A stretch of DNA of 64,000 nucleotides. It comes from CAVOGJ01 sp963700865 (GTDB lineage Bacteria > Planctomycetota > Planctomycetia > Pirellulales > Pirellulaceae). Under the pieces are notes generated by a model that saw nothing but the letters and a program-made list of their open reading frames with translations, ran no database searches and was not told where the DNA came from. Made by a program: the position numbers and the translations under genes. The DNA lies in the NCBI GenBank assembly GCA_963700865.1, contig CAVOZC010000018.1, positions 806,001 to 870,000 of the forward strand, written 5' to 3'. This document shows, one piece after another, positions 54,041-62,656 of the stretch; position 1 is the stretch's first letter, and each line of letters opens with the position of its first letter.

Positions 54041-54469
54041 ATGATGAAAGGGAAAACCTGCGTACCGCGGGTACTGTGGTTTTGGCTGTGGGGCGCATTG
54101 GTCATGACCACGGCCATGGCCGACGAGCCTCCGCAGGTGGGGGCCGATCCCGGCTCATCTACCGTGTGCCTGACCATCGACTATGGGGACGGAGCACAGA
54201 AACGGTATCCGGAGGTGCCGCACGAAGCCCGGATGACGGTCGCCACGGCGCTCCGCTACGCCAAGGCCCATCCCCGCGGGATTGACTATCAGTTGCAAGG
54301 CCAGGGGGCGACTTCCCTGTTGAAGCAAATCGATGATGTGAAAAACCAGGGGGGGAGCGGCCGGAACTGGATCTACCGTATCAATGGAAAGCTGGGAAAA
54401 ACAAGCTTCGCGTTGGCGCCCCTGCAGCCGGGGGATGTTGTCTTGTGGAAGTTTGACGAGTACCAGTAG
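54041..54469 (+). CDS. Exported DUF4430 (transcobalamin-like) protein
   Basis: The 142-residue product has a signal peptide (RVLWFWLWGALVMTTAMA) and a small beta-grasp-like domain matching the DUF4430/transcobalamin C-terminal type: CLTIDYGDGAQKRYPEVP, TVATALRYAKAHP and GSGRNWIYRINGKLGKTSFA then LQPGDVVLWKF. Such domains bind or present corrinoid-like or other ligands in some proteins. The next gene encodes a membrane protein of the DUF6580 type, and the two are likely one unit. The start at 54041 is supported by GAGG upstream. Confidence 0.8.
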   Translation: MMKGKTCVPRVLWFWLWGALVMTTAMADEPPQVGADPGSSTVCLTIDYGDGAQKRYPEVPHEARMTVATALRYAKAHPRGIDYQLQGQGATSLLKQIDDVKNQGGSGRNWIYRINGKLGKTSFALAPLQPGDVVLWKFDEYQ

Positions 54470-54556
54470 AATGCGGGACGTCTGCCTGCGGTAAGGCTCG
54501 CTCGGATGGGGGCCCGCTGCCACGGGGCGGAAACACGAAAGAAACGAGGGACGGCG

Positions 54557-55150
54557 ATGAGACGGGAAACGGTGCGGCAAGCTCTGGTGTTCGGGTTACT
54601 CCTCTTGGCCGGAGTCGGCGTGCGTCTTTCCTTTCGCGATCTGCCCAACTTCGCCCCGATCGCCGCCTTGGCACTCTTCGCCGGTTTCTATTTCCGCTCG
54701 AGTGCTGCCGCCGTGGCGCTCCCGCTGGCCGTGATGATCATCAGTGATCAATGGCTTGGCGGTTACCATTGGCTCGTAATGGCGGCCGTGTACGGGACGT
54801 TAGCGGCCCCCGTGGCCTTGCGTTCGCTGGTTCGTCGCAAGCTGGACGCCGCCTCCGAAGGGCGTCAGGCAATGCCCGCGGCCTTGACGGTATTCGGCTG
54901 CAGCCTGGCCGGTTCGCTGGCTTTTTTCGGCGTAACGAATCTCGCGGCCTGGATGGCGATGGATATGTACGCCGCCAACTGGCAGGGACTGTGTGAATGC
55001 TATCTTCAGGCGCTCCCCTTCTTCCGCTACACGTTGGCGGGCGATCTCACGTTCGCCACGGTCCTGTTTGGCGGCTATGTGTTGCTGCAGCAGTCGGTCT
55101 TCGCGGGCTCGCTCGCCCGCCCGCTCGCCCGCCCGCTCGAAGTCGGATAG
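54557..55150 (+). CDS. Integral membrane protein, DUF6580/ECF-transporter S-component-like
   Basis: The 197-residue protein has about five to six hydrophobic segments (ALVFGLLLLAGVGVRLSF, NFAPIAALALFAGFYF, VALPLAVMIISDQWLGGYHW, ALTVFGCSLAGSLAFFGVTN, TLAGDLTFATVLFGGYVLLQ). The pattern NFAPIAALALFAG with SDQWLGGYH is characteristic of the DUF6580 family, which resembles substrate-binding S components of ECF transporters. No energy-coupling ATPase or T component lies nearby. It pairs with the DUF4430 gene. The C-terminus repeats SLARPLARPL from a GC-rich DNA repeat. Start at 54557. Confidence 0.78.
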   Translation: MRRETVRQALVFGLLLLAGVGVRLSFRDLPNFAPIAALALFAGFYFRSSAAAVALPLAVMIISDQWLGGYHWLVMAAVYGTLAAPVALRSLVRRKLDAASEGRQAMPAALTVFGCSLAGSLAFFGVTNLAAWMAMDMYAANWQGLCECYLQALPFFRYTLAGDLTFATVLFGGYVLLQQSVFAGSLARPLARPLEVG

Positions 55151-55342
55151 GCTTTCCGCGTGGCAGGATTACGTCGGATCGGCCTCCAGATCGTGGCCAG
55201 CGAACGTGAAGCTCCCGCTAACAAGCGGCGGGCATCTGGGAGAGTTCGCGTCGGGTCCCGTCGAATCACCCCCCCCATCCATCGCCCACGCTTGTTGTCG
55301 TGGCGTACTTCAGGCGAACAGGCCATGTGACCCACTCGCCGC

Positions 55343-55789
55343 CTACCGGCGAGCCGCCTCGGCCGCCTGATGATCGCGGGCTTTGCGTCGGAGGTCCTCG
55401 CTGTTCCAGCCGTGCTTCTCGGCCTGGGCCAGCAGTTGCCGCTGGCCTTGATCCGACAGGCGCGCCACGGCGGCGTGCGCGGACCAGGAGAGGTTCGGAC
55501 GACGATTCTGAGGCGGCACGCGACGAGCCACCGATTCGTACCGCTGTAGCTGGTCGGCGGAAATATAACCTTCGCAGGCTTGCGAGAAGGCCTCGCCGAA
55601 CGACGCATCGCCGGCGTTGAGCAGATCGCCGATCCACCAGGGACTGGCCTTCTGGCACCAGAGGGCAAACTGCAGCGGTCCCATCCACTCCTCGATCGGC
55701 GGCTTACCGCTGATACGAACGGCGGCCGGGAGGAACTGGAACTTGCCCAGCGAGATTTTCGGATCGTTTTGTGATACGTTGCCTGCCAT
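55343..55789 (-). CDS. Hypothetical protein with a helix-rich C-terminus
   Basis: The 148-residue soluble protein reads WWIGDLLNAGDASFGEAFSQ in the middle, then NLSWSAHAAVARLSDQGQRQ and LLAQAEKHGWNSEDLRRKAR. That last part resembles segments seen in some phage and plasmid replication or ParB-like proteins (SWSHHxxVAxL...LLxxAExxGWSxRELR). I infer a DNA-associated role only weakly. The start at 55789 (MAGNVSQNDPKI) is preferred; the longer frame upstream overlaps the divergent hemB promoter region. Confidence 0.6.
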   Translation of the reverse strand: MAGNVSQNDPKISLGKFQFLPAAVRISGKPPIEEWMGPLQFALWCQKASPWWIGDLLNAGDASFGEAFSQACEGYISADQLQRYESVARRVPPQNRRPNLSWSAHAAVARLSDQGQRQLLAQAEKHGWNSEDLRRKARDHQAAEAARR

Positions 55790-55871
55790 GGCTCCCGGGC
55801 GATCCGTTGAGGGGGCTGGATGAAGCCGATATGGCGCGAATTCTAACAACTTCAACCACGGAACGACAGCG

Positions 55872-56885
55872 ATGACGGACTTTATCCATGCCTCGCTCGC
55901 GGGGGGCTACCCGCAAGCACGGCTGCGGCGTAACCGACGCTGGGGCTGGTCGCGGCGGCTGGTCAGCGAACATCGGCTCAGCGTGAACGACTTGATCTGG
56001 CCGCTTTTCGTCCACGAGGGGCCGTTGCCCCGGGAACCGATCCCGTCGATGCCGGGTGTGGAGCGGCTGACGATCGAGCTGGTCGTCGAGTCGGTGGGGG
56101 AGGCGGTGGAACTGGGGATTCCCGCGGTGGCGATTTTTCCCGCCACCGATCCACGGTTGAAGTCGCCGGAGGCGGCGGAGGCCATCAATCCCGACAATTT
56201 GATGTGCCGCACGGTGCGGGCCGTGAAAGCGGCCTATGGTGAGTCGATTGGCATCGTGTGTGATGTGGCGCTCGATCCTTATTCGAGTCACGGTCATGAT
56301 GGGCTGGTACGCGACGGCTATGTGGTCAACGACGCGACCATCGAGGTGTTGTGCCAGCAGGCGCTGGTGCAGGCGCGGGCCGGCTGTGACATCATTGCCC
56401 CTTCCGACATGATGGACGGCCGCGTGGGTGCGATTCGTCGGGCGCTCGATGCGTCGGAATTCGAGGACGTTTCGATCCTCTCGTACGCGGCCAAGTATGC
56501 CTCGGCCTTTTACGGACCGTTTCGGGACGCCGTCGGTTCAGCGGCGAGTCTGGGCGCGGCGGATAAGAAGACATATCAGATGGACCCGGCGAACACGCAC
56601 GAGGCCTTACGCGAGGCGGCCCTGGACATCCATGAGGGGGCCGACATGGTCATGGTCAAGCCGGGGATGCCCTATCTGGATATTGTCCGCCGCATCAAGG
56701 ACGCGTTTGAGGTGCCGACATTTGTGTATCAAGTCAGCGGCGAGTACGCGATGCTGACCGCGGCCGCCGCGAACGGCTGGCTGGATCGTCGGGCGGTGAT
56801 GCTGGAGAGCCTGTTGGCGATGAAGCGGGCGGGAGCGGACGGCATTCTCACCTACTTTGCCCGCGAAGTGGCCGAATTACTCTAG
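55872..56885 (+). CDS. hemB: Porphobilinogen synthase (5-aminolevulinate dehydratase)
   Basis: The 337-residue protein has all family landmarks: NRRWGWSRRLVSEHRLSVND, IGIVCDVALDPYSSHGHDGL, the catalytic lysines in LSYAAKYASAFYGPFRDA (K208) and MVMVKPGMPYLDI (K263), and YQVSGEYAMLTAAAANGWL. The active-site metal loop has Asp-Val-Ala-Leu-Asp instead of the Cys triad of zinc enzymes, so it is the Mg-dependent type. It joins two aminolevulinate molecules in tetrapyrrole synthesis. It stands alone, with the Tad operon downstream. Confidence 0.96.
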   Translation: MTDFIHASLAGGYPQARLRRNRRWGWSRRLVSEHRLSVNDLIWPLFVHEGPLPREPIPSMPGVERLTIELVVESVGEAVELGIPAVAIFPATDPRLKSPEAAEAINPDNLMCRTVRAVKAAYGESIGIVCDVALDPYSSHGHDGLVRDGYVVNDATIEVLCQQALVQARAGCDIIAPSDMMDGRVGAIRRALDASEFEDVSILSYAAKYASAFYGPFRDAVGSAASLGAADKKTYQMDPANTHEALREAALDIHEGADMVMVKPGMPYLDIVRRIKDAFEVPTFVYQVSGEYAMLTAAAANGWLDRRAVMLESLLAMKRAGADGILTYFAREVAELL

Positions 56886-57040
56886 CGACTGGACGTCGCG
56901 GACCGATTCCCGGCGGGCCGGCGTCGTCCCCTCCCCGCGTCACCCCGGCCCACGGTGTCTGCCAATTCCCCGTCAGCGGGATGTCGCGCACCCGTACATT
57001 CGTCTCAATCGATCCGATTGTGCCAAACGGCAGGAAAACT

Positions 57041-57069
57041 TTGACTTGTCTTTTTCCTGAACCTACCCT
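57041..57069 (+). promoter_or_regulatory. Possible sigma-70 type promoter before the Tad operon
   Basis: TTGACT at 57041-57046 (5 of 6 to the consensus) is followed after 17 bases by TACCCT at 57064-57069 (3 of 6). The spacing is ideal but the -10 match is weak. It precedes the inverted repeats at 57074-57115 and the cpaE start at 57133. Confidence 0.35.
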
Positions 57070-57073
57070 TGGG

Positions 57074-57115
57074 CATTCGGTGCGTCTCCGTCGACGCACT
57101 ACGCGGCACCGAATG
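57074..57115 (+). promoter_or_regulatory. Overlapping, mutually exclusive hairpins in the Tad operon leader
   Basis: The outer stem is CATTCGGTGC (57074-57083) with GCACCGAATG (57106-57115), 10 perfect pairs. The inner stem is GTGCGTC (57080-57086) with GACGCAC (57093-57099), 7 perfect pairs. The two share bases 57080-57083, so they cannot form together. It ends 17 bases before the cpaE start codon. The arrangement is like a switchable leader or a nested operator. Confidence 0.7.
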
Positions 57116-57132
57116 TGCGGGGAACCCCAGCC

Positions 57133-58242
57133 ATGTTGGCCTACATCGTGAGTGACAATCAAGCCGCGGCGGAAAAGCTCCGCCGCATCTTGGTCGACCA
57201 GCGGGTGGAATGTGGCGTTGCTAACATCCTGACCACAGACCGTGCGATCGACATGGCGGCTCGCGTGGCCGAAGCGGCCGAGTTGGTATTCGTGGTAATC
57301 TCCGCCGAGGTCGATCGGGCCTTGTCGCTGATCACCAACCTGAAAGTTTCCTCGCGGATGAAGCTGATCGCCGTCGGTTCGGCCCGCGATCCACAGCAGA
57401 TCCTGCGTGCCGTCCGCGCGGGCACCGACGACTATGTCGATGAGGAAGGGGACCTGTCGACGCAAGTCCAGGCGACCCTGCAGCGCGTCGATTCGATCGG
57501 TCGCGGGCAGAAACGGCAAGGCCAGGTCATCACGGTCACCGCCTCCAATGGAGGCACGGGCCGTAGCACAGTTGCCACCAATCTGGCTTTCGCGCTGGCC
57601 AAACATGGGAGCTGCTGTCTGGCCGATCTGGATCTCCGCCGTGGCGATCTGGCTTCGATGGTGGCTGCCAAGCCGCGTCACACGATTGTCGACATGTGCG
57701 CAAACACGCAGAACCTCGATCAACAGATGTTTCGCGAAGCGCTTTGCGACTGTGATCACGGCGTCCATCTGTTGGCGGCTCCGCAAACTCTCGATGACGT
57801 ACAGCAAGTCACCACCGATGGCGTGGAGCGGGTGATTCACTGCGCCCGTGCCTCGTTCGACTTTGTGGTGGTCGACCTGGAAGACTTTTTTCACCGCGAG
57901 CAATTTCGCGTGTTGCAGCTGAGTGACACCATCTTGTTCACCTTCCGACTGGACTTTCAGGGTCTCCGCAATACACGTCGCACGCTCGAATTTCTCCGCC
58001 GCGCGGGGATCGACGAGCAGCGCGTCAAATTGGTTGCCAATCAGGTCGGGCGTTCCAAAGAGTTGTCGGTGGCTCAGGCGGAGGAGGCTCTCCGCGCAAA
58101 AATCGCCCATTTCATTCCCGACGATCCCAAGGCGCAGAATCTGGCGCTGAACGCTGGCGTACCCGCTGTGGTCGCCTATCCGCGCAGCAAGCTGGCCAAG
58201 GCGATGCACCAATTAACTGCTGTACGAACAGCCCCAGCGTGA
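57133..58242 (+). CDS. cpaE: CpaE/TadZ-family pilus assembly ATPase-like protein
   Basis: The 369-residue protein has an N-terminal receiver-like domain (MLAYIVSDNQAAAEKLRRIL, about 1-115) fused to a ParA/MinD-type P-loop domain. The Walker A at 137-146 reads TASNGGTGRS, with Asn and Arg where the typical KGGVGKT has lysines. It continues DLDLRRGDLASMV, DFVVVDLEDFF and RVKLVANQVGRSKEL. The pattern fits CpaE/TadZ, which localises the Tad pilus machine to a cell pole. Start at 57133 follows a structured leader. cpaF begins 11 bases after its stop. Confidence 0.85.
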   Translation: MLAYIVSDNQAAAEKLRRILVDQRVECGVANILTTDRAIDMAARVAEAAELVFVVISAEVDRALSLITNLKVSSRMKLIAVGSARDPQQILRAVRAGTDDYVDEEGDLSTQVQATLQRVDSIGRGQKRQGQVITVTASNGGTGRSTVATNLAFALAKHGSCCLADLDLRRGDLASMVAAKPRHTIVDMCANTQNLDQQMFREALCDCDHGVHLLAAPQTLDDVQQVTTDGVERVIHCARASFDFVVVDLEDFFHREQFRVLQLSDTILFTFRLDFQGLRNTRRTLEFLRRAGIDEQRVKLVANQVGRSKELSVAQAEEALRAKIAHFIPDDPKAQNLALNAGVPAVVAYPRSKLAKAMHQLTAVRTAPA

Positions 58243-58253
58243 CGGGACCTCCG

Positions 58254-59606
58254 ATGTTTCACTTGGAACTTGACCAACGGCCGGGCAAGGATGCGGGCAA
58301 CTCGCAAGAGCGCCTCACGGCGATCAAGCAGGATATTCACGCACAGCTGCTTGCCAATATGGACCTCACGTCCATCGAACAGCTCGATGACGTACAACTG
58401 CGGGCGGAGATTCGTCGCGGCGCCGAGGAGCTATTCCGACACCAGGGACATCTGGTTTCCAGCATCGAGCGGCAGCAGTTGATCGGTGAGATTATCGATG
58501 AAACGCTCGGTCTCGGGCCCCTGGAGTCGCTGCTGAACGATCCCACAATATCCGACATCTTGATCAATGGGCCAAAGACCGTTTATGTCGAACGCAACGG
58601 GCGGCTTGAGCTGTCGACGATCGTCTTTCGCGACGATGACCATTTGATTGATATTTGCCAGCGAATTGCCACGAAGGTCGGGCGACGATTGGACGAGTCA
58701 AGTCCCATGGTCGACGCCCGTCTGGAGGATGGCAGTCGTGTCAACGCGGTCATTCGCCCGCTCGCTCTGGATGGTGCCCTGGTATCGATCCGTCGCTTCC
58801 CTGCCCAGCCGCTGATGGCGAGCGACCTGATCGATAACGGCACGGCGACGCCGGAAATGATTGAGTTCCTGGGTGCCTGCGTCGAGGCGCGTTTGAATAT
58901 CGTTATTTCGGGCGGCACGGGCAGTGGAAAAACCACCTTGTTGAATGTGCTGTCTGGCTATATTCCGCATGATCAACGGGTGGCCACGATCGAGGACGCC
59001 GCCGAGTTGCATTTGCAGCAACCGCACGTGGCCCGGATGGAAACGCGACAAGCCAATCTGGAAGGTGCCGGAGAAATCACGGCTCGTGATCTGGTGCGGA
59101 ATTCATTGCGGATGCGACCCGATCGAATCATTGTCGGCGAGTGTCGGTCGGATGAAGCCTTTGACATGCTGCAAGCCATGAATACCGGGCATGACGGCAG
59201 CCTGACGACGATTCATGCGAACGACACCCGCGAAGCGCTCAGTCGTCTGGAGATGCTCGTGGGGATGGCCGGCTACGAATTACCTCTCTGGTTCATCCAT
59301 CGACAATTGGCGTCGGCCATTCAAGTTGTCGTCCAGGTAAGTCGTTTGAGTGGTGGCAAACGAAAAATCACGCAGGTCTCGGAGGTGACGGGCTGCGATG
59401 GGGAAGTGATCGGCATGCACGACATTTTTAACTTCCAACAGACCGGTTTGGATGCGGACGGATGTGCTGTGGGGAAGTTTCATGCGACGGGCATCCGACC
59501 GCACAACTTTGACCGGATCCGAGCCACGGGAATCAATCTGTCCAGCCAATTGTTCGAGCGAAGGGAACTCGCGCTGCCGGTGGCACAACAGGGAACAGTG
59601 AGCTAG
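58254..59606 (+). CDS. cpaF: CpaF/TadA pilus assembly secretion ATPase
   Basis: The 450-residue protein has the GspE/CpaF layout: N-terminal helical part, LGPLESLLNDPTISDILING, then the Walker A GGTGSGKTT at 220-228, the Asp box IEDAAELHLQQPHVARMETR, the LVRNSLRMRPDRIIVGECR Walker B region, and the His box TIHANDTREALSRLEML. It powers Flp pilus assembly at the inner membrane. The ATG at 58254 is preferred over a GTG at 58239 that overlaps the cpaE stop. tadB starts 3 bases after its stop. Confidence 0.95.
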   Translation: MFHLELDQRPGKDAGNSQERLTAIKQDIHAQLLANMDLTSIEQLDDVQLRAEIRRGAEELFRHQGHLVSSIERQQLIGEIIDETLGLGPLESLLNDPTISDILINGPKTVYVERNGRLELSTIVFRDDDHLIDICQRIATKVGRRLDESSPMVDARLEDGSRVNAVIRPLALDGALVSIRRFPAQPLMASDLIDNGTATPEMIEFLGACVEARLNIVISGGTGSGKTTLLNVLSGYIPHDQRVATIEDAAELHLQQPHVARMETRQANLEGAGEITARDLVRNSLRMRPDRIIVGECRSDEAFDMLQAMNTGHDGSLTTIHANDTREALSRLEMLVGMAGYELPLWFIHRQLASAIQVVVQVSRLSGGKRKITQVSEVTGCDGEVIGMHDIFNFQQTGLDADGCAVGKFHATGIRPHNFDRIRATGINLSSQLFERRELALPVAQQGTVS

Positions 59607-59609
59607 GTC

Positions 59610-60566
59610 ATGACTCCCCTCGTCCTGCACATCCTGACGTTTTGCTCGGCAACGCTGGCCGTGCTGGGTCTGGCGTCCTTGATTTTCGATCTGTTTTTTC
59701 GCCATCGTCTCGTGGTGGCCGAACGACTGAATGAGGAATTTCGAGGCAGTGGAAATGGCACGGCGGCGGAATCGACGCTGTTCAAGGACCTCAAGCGATT
59801 GCACACCGAGGCCGGACAAAAGAAACCGAGTCGCTGGCAGCGGTTTGCCCAGTTGGTGGAACAGTCGGGGCTGAGAACGACGCCCGAGCGACTGGTGATC
59901 CTGGCCATGGCGCTCGGCTGGTTGTTGGGAACGCTTGCCTTTCTGGCCAGCCTGCAGTTGTGGCTGGGCGCTGTCGGTTTCGCGATTGGTTTTTCGTTGC
60001 CGCTGCTTTGGGTGCCCTGGCAGCGGAAGCGACGCATCGCCATGCTCCGATCGCAGTTGCCCGATGCGTTTGAGCTGATGAGTCGGGCCATCCAGGCTGG
60101 TCAGACGGTCACCAGTGCCCTCCAGGTGGTAGCCGATAACTTTGACGACCTGCTGGCTCGCGAGTTCAGGGCGTGTCACGAACAGCAACATCTGGGTCTG
60201 CCACTGCCGGTGGCCTTGAACGATCTGGCGCACCGCACGGGAGTGGTCGAGATGCGGATGTTTGCCGTCACGTTAACCGTGCAACGCCAGTCTGGGGGTA
60301 ACCCGGTTGAGATGCTGAACAATCTGGCCACCGTGATTCGCAAGCGGCTGAAACTGCTCGATCGGGTCCAAGTGCTGACGAGCGAAGGCCGCATGCAAGC
60401 CCTGGTATTGTTGCTGTTACCGTTCGTCCTATTCGCCACGCTGTCGCTCCTGAACTGGGAATATGTTGCCGAATTGTATGCGCACCCGGAGATTGTCGCA
60501 GGTGCCATGGTGTCAGAAGTCATTGGCGCTTTGTGGATTCATAAGATTGTGAATTTTGAATTCTAA
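59610..60566 (+). CDS. tadB: TadB-like type II/IV secretion inner-membrane protein
   Basis: The 318-residue protein has an N-terminal helix (about 10-30), two central helices (LVILAMALGWLLGTLAFLAS, LWLGAVGFAIGFSLPLLWVP), the T2SSF cytoplasmic domain (LRSQLPDAFELMSRAIQAGQ, LPVALNDLAHRTGVVEMRMF, VQRQSGGNPVEMLNNLATVI) and a C-terminal helix (ALVLLLLPFVLFATLSLL). It forms the inner-membrane platform of the Flp pilus. Tightly packed between cpaF and tadC. Confidence 0.93.
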   Translation: MTPLVLHILTFCSATLAVLGLASLIFDLFFRHRLVVAERLNEEFRGSGNGTAAESTLFKDLKRLHTEAGQKKPSRWQRFAQLVEQSGLRTTPERLVILAMALGWLLGTLAFLASLQLWLGAVGFAIGFSLPLLWVPWQRKRRIAMLRSQLPDAFELMSRAIQAGQTVTSALQVVADNFDDLLAREFRACHEQQHLGLPLPVALNDLAHRTGVVEMRMFAVTLTVQRQSGGNPVEMLNNLATVIRKRLKLLDRVQVLTSEGRMQALVLLLLPFVLFATLSLLNWEYVAELYAHPEIVAGAMVSEVIGALWIHKIVNFEF

Positions 60567-60572
60567 GGCGAC

Positions 60573-61608
60573 ATGCGGGCCGCGGCGGTGTCCGCGGTGG
60601 AAGGAAATGATGTTGTGAATCCGCAGATCATCTATGTCTTCGTCTTCGCCAGCGCCAGTGCCGTAGCGGCATTGATCTGCCTGCTCTTCGTCCGCGATGA
60701 ATCCACGGTGCAGGCACGTTTGAAGGAGCTCAGCGATCCGGGAGTTTCAGACTTCAGGCCCACAGCGACTGCTGCCGGTAGCTCCGTCCGGGAGGCCTTG
60801 AAGCGAGCGCTGCTCAGATTCGGCTCGGCCGCGCACATCGCCGGGTCGTCGCCGCAGTCTGAACGGTTGAGTTTCATTCGCGCCGGCATCTACTCACCCA
60901 ACGCCTCGGCGTTATTCACCGCCACGCGGCTGCTGTTGATGATCGTGCCGGTGGTGTCGGGACTGCTCTTTGCCGGGCTGTACGGGATTCGCCTGCAATG
61001 GGTACTCATTGCCGGGGCCCCTTTGGGAGCCGTTGGTATGTTGGCACCCGCCTGGTGGCTCGCGCCAAACCAGGAAGCGAAAAGTCTTGTTACGTCGGGC
61101 ACTCCCCGACTTTCTCGATGTGATGGTGGTGTGCCTCGAAAGCGGCATGAGCTTTGAAAGTTCTTTGCAGCGAAGTACGGACGAGCTGCGTGAGGCACAC
61201 CCGACACTTTGCACCGAATTGTGCATCGTGCAGCGAGAAGTCGCGCTCGGCAAGCCCATTGAGAAAGCCCTGGAAAACTTCGCCTCACGTGTGGACCTTG
61301 ATGTGGTCAAGATCCTCGCCACGAATGTGCAGCAATCGCGGAAGATCGGTATTCGCATCGCCGAAAATCTGCGGACCCACGCCGATATGCTGCGGACGAA
61401 ACGCGAGAATCAGGCGGAGGAAATGGCCCAAAAGGCAGCGATCAAGATCTTGATGCCCACCCTGCTTTGTATTTTTCCTGCCATTTTCGTGGTGCTCGTC
61501 GGTCCGGCCGTCTTCCAGATTCAGGACAACCTCAAGTTGCAGGGCGAGGCCAGCGAAGTTACCACCGCATCGCAAGATCCATCCCCGAGCAGCAACGATG
61601 TGGATTAG
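60573..61608 (+). CDS. tadC: TadC-like type II/IV secretion inner-membrane protein (frameshifted)
   Basis: The N-terminus carries a helix (YVFVFASASAVAALICLLFV), then LLLMIVPVVSGLLFAGLYG and WVLIAGAPLGAVGMLAPAWW. One extra base at 61061-61070 breaks the frame. The next frame continues KVLLRRALPDFLDVMVVCLE, SGMSFESSLQRSTDELREAH, the T2SSF domain (QREVALGKPIEKALENFASR, VQQSRKIGIRIAENLRTHAD) and a last helix (ILMPTLLCIFPAIFVVLVGP). About 345 residues in total. The start at 60573 has AAGG upstream; a GTG at 60615 is the alternative. The second half overlaps tadE by 11 bases. Confidence 0.88.
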
Positions 61609-62146
61609 GCTCGCCGAAACTCGTGGACAACGACCAGCGCCACGGCGGGGCCGCTGCTGGCGGGTGGTCAGCGACTCCGCATTGATCCGCCCGCCCACGC
61701 AGCTCAGCCGATTTCGTCAGGGAACGGCAGCTACCGAGTTCGCGTTGGTGTTGCCTTTGCTGGTGCTGATCGGCGTGGGGTGCCTCGATGTGGGGCATGC
61801 GCTGCAATACTACAGCGTGATGTCTAGCGCCGCCAACGCGGCCGCCCAGCGGGGAGCCACGCAACGTTACTACGAGCCTCATACGCGGATCGCCTGGGAG
61901 TCCCATGTCCGGGAGGCGGCGACGGATGAGCTGGCGTCGCTGGTCCGCGGAGGGGCTGCCGCCGACGCATTCGATATTCGCATCGAAACGGACGAACCAC
62001 CGCCCACGCGCGACCAGGATGGTCTGCCCGGATTGCCGACGATCGCCGTCTCCATCGACTACGACTATCCCACCCTGTTTCATTGGCCCGGCTTTCCCCG
62101 CCGCATTCCCCTGCATTGCGAGTCGGTCATTCGGCAGTATCGTTAG
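61598..62146 (+). CDS. TadE-like pseudopilin/minor pilin
   Basis: The 182-residue protein has a long basic leader and a single pilin-like helix: FRQGTAATEFALVLPLLVLI, with the conserved Glu-Phe after the basic residue. The periplasmic part is short (YYSVMSSAANAAAQRGATQR). It overlaps the end of tadC by 11 bases, which indicates translational coupling. TadE-type minor pilins assist Flp pilus assembly. Confidence 0.85.
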   Translation: MWIRLAETRGQRPAPRRGRCWRVVSDSALIRPPTQLSRFRQGTAATEFALVLPLLVLIGVGCLDVGHALQYYSVMSSAANAAAQRGATQRYYEPHTRIAWESHVREAATDELASLVRGGAAADAFDIRIETDEPPPTRDQDGLPGLPTIAVSIDYDYPTLFHWPGFPRRIPLHCESVIRQYR

Positions 62147-62172
62147 CGGCCGCCACGTCAGGAGGCACCTTG

Positions 62173-62649
62173 ATGCATCGTCACTCGCTCGACCGACCAC
62201 TGTCATATCGCTACGCACGCGTCGCGCGCGACGGTGTCACGACGGTCGAGTTTGCATTGGTAATCGGGGTATTTCTCTTCATGTTGCTGGCGATTCTCGA
62301 CCTGTCACTCATCGTGTTGCGGCAAAACTCACTCGCGGCGTCCGCGCAACGAGTGGCCCGCGCGGCAGTGGTGCGAGGCGCCTGCGCCGGCACGGACGCT
62401 GCGTGGGGGCCGGGCAGCATCCGTTGTCGTGGCGGCGACCGGTCGCCGGTCGCCGCCGAAGCTCGCAAGGCGTTGCTTTCCATCAATCCACGTGACGCGA
62501 TGATCACCGTGACGTGGCCCGATGGTGGCAACGAACCGGACGAGCGCGTTATCGTCCGCGTCGCCTATCCGCATCGGTCGATGTTTCCCCTCCTGTTTGG
62601 CAAGAACAGTCGGCTCCAATCCGAGAGTGTCATGAGGATCGCGCATTAA
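62173..62649 (+). CDS. TadE/TadF-like pseudopilin/minor pilin
   Basis: The 158-residue protein has the pilin-like helix GVTTVEFALVIGVFLFMLLA with the conserved Glu-Phe, followed by QNSLAASAQRVARAAVVRGA and an ISPROC-like hydrophilic part ending SVMRIAH. The start at 62173 follows a strong AGGAGG ribosome site 7 bases upstream, which rules out the longer open frame that overlaps the previous gene. Paralogue of the preceding TadE-like gene. Confidence 0.87.
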   Translation: MHRHSLDRPLSYRYARVARDGVTTVEFALVIGVFLFMLLAILDLSLIVLRQNSLAASAQRVARAAVVRGACAGTDAAWGPGSIRCRGGDRSPVAAEARKALLSINPRDAMITVTWPDGGNEPDERVIVRVAYPHRSMFPLLFGKNSRLQSESVMRIAH

Positions 62650-62656
62650 GCCCGAC

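Noticed and set aside
55100..55141. GC-rich repeat at the 3' end of the DUF6580-like gene as a terminator
   Set aside because: It is a direct repeat (GCTCGCCCGCCC) inside the coding sequence, not a hairpin with a T-run.
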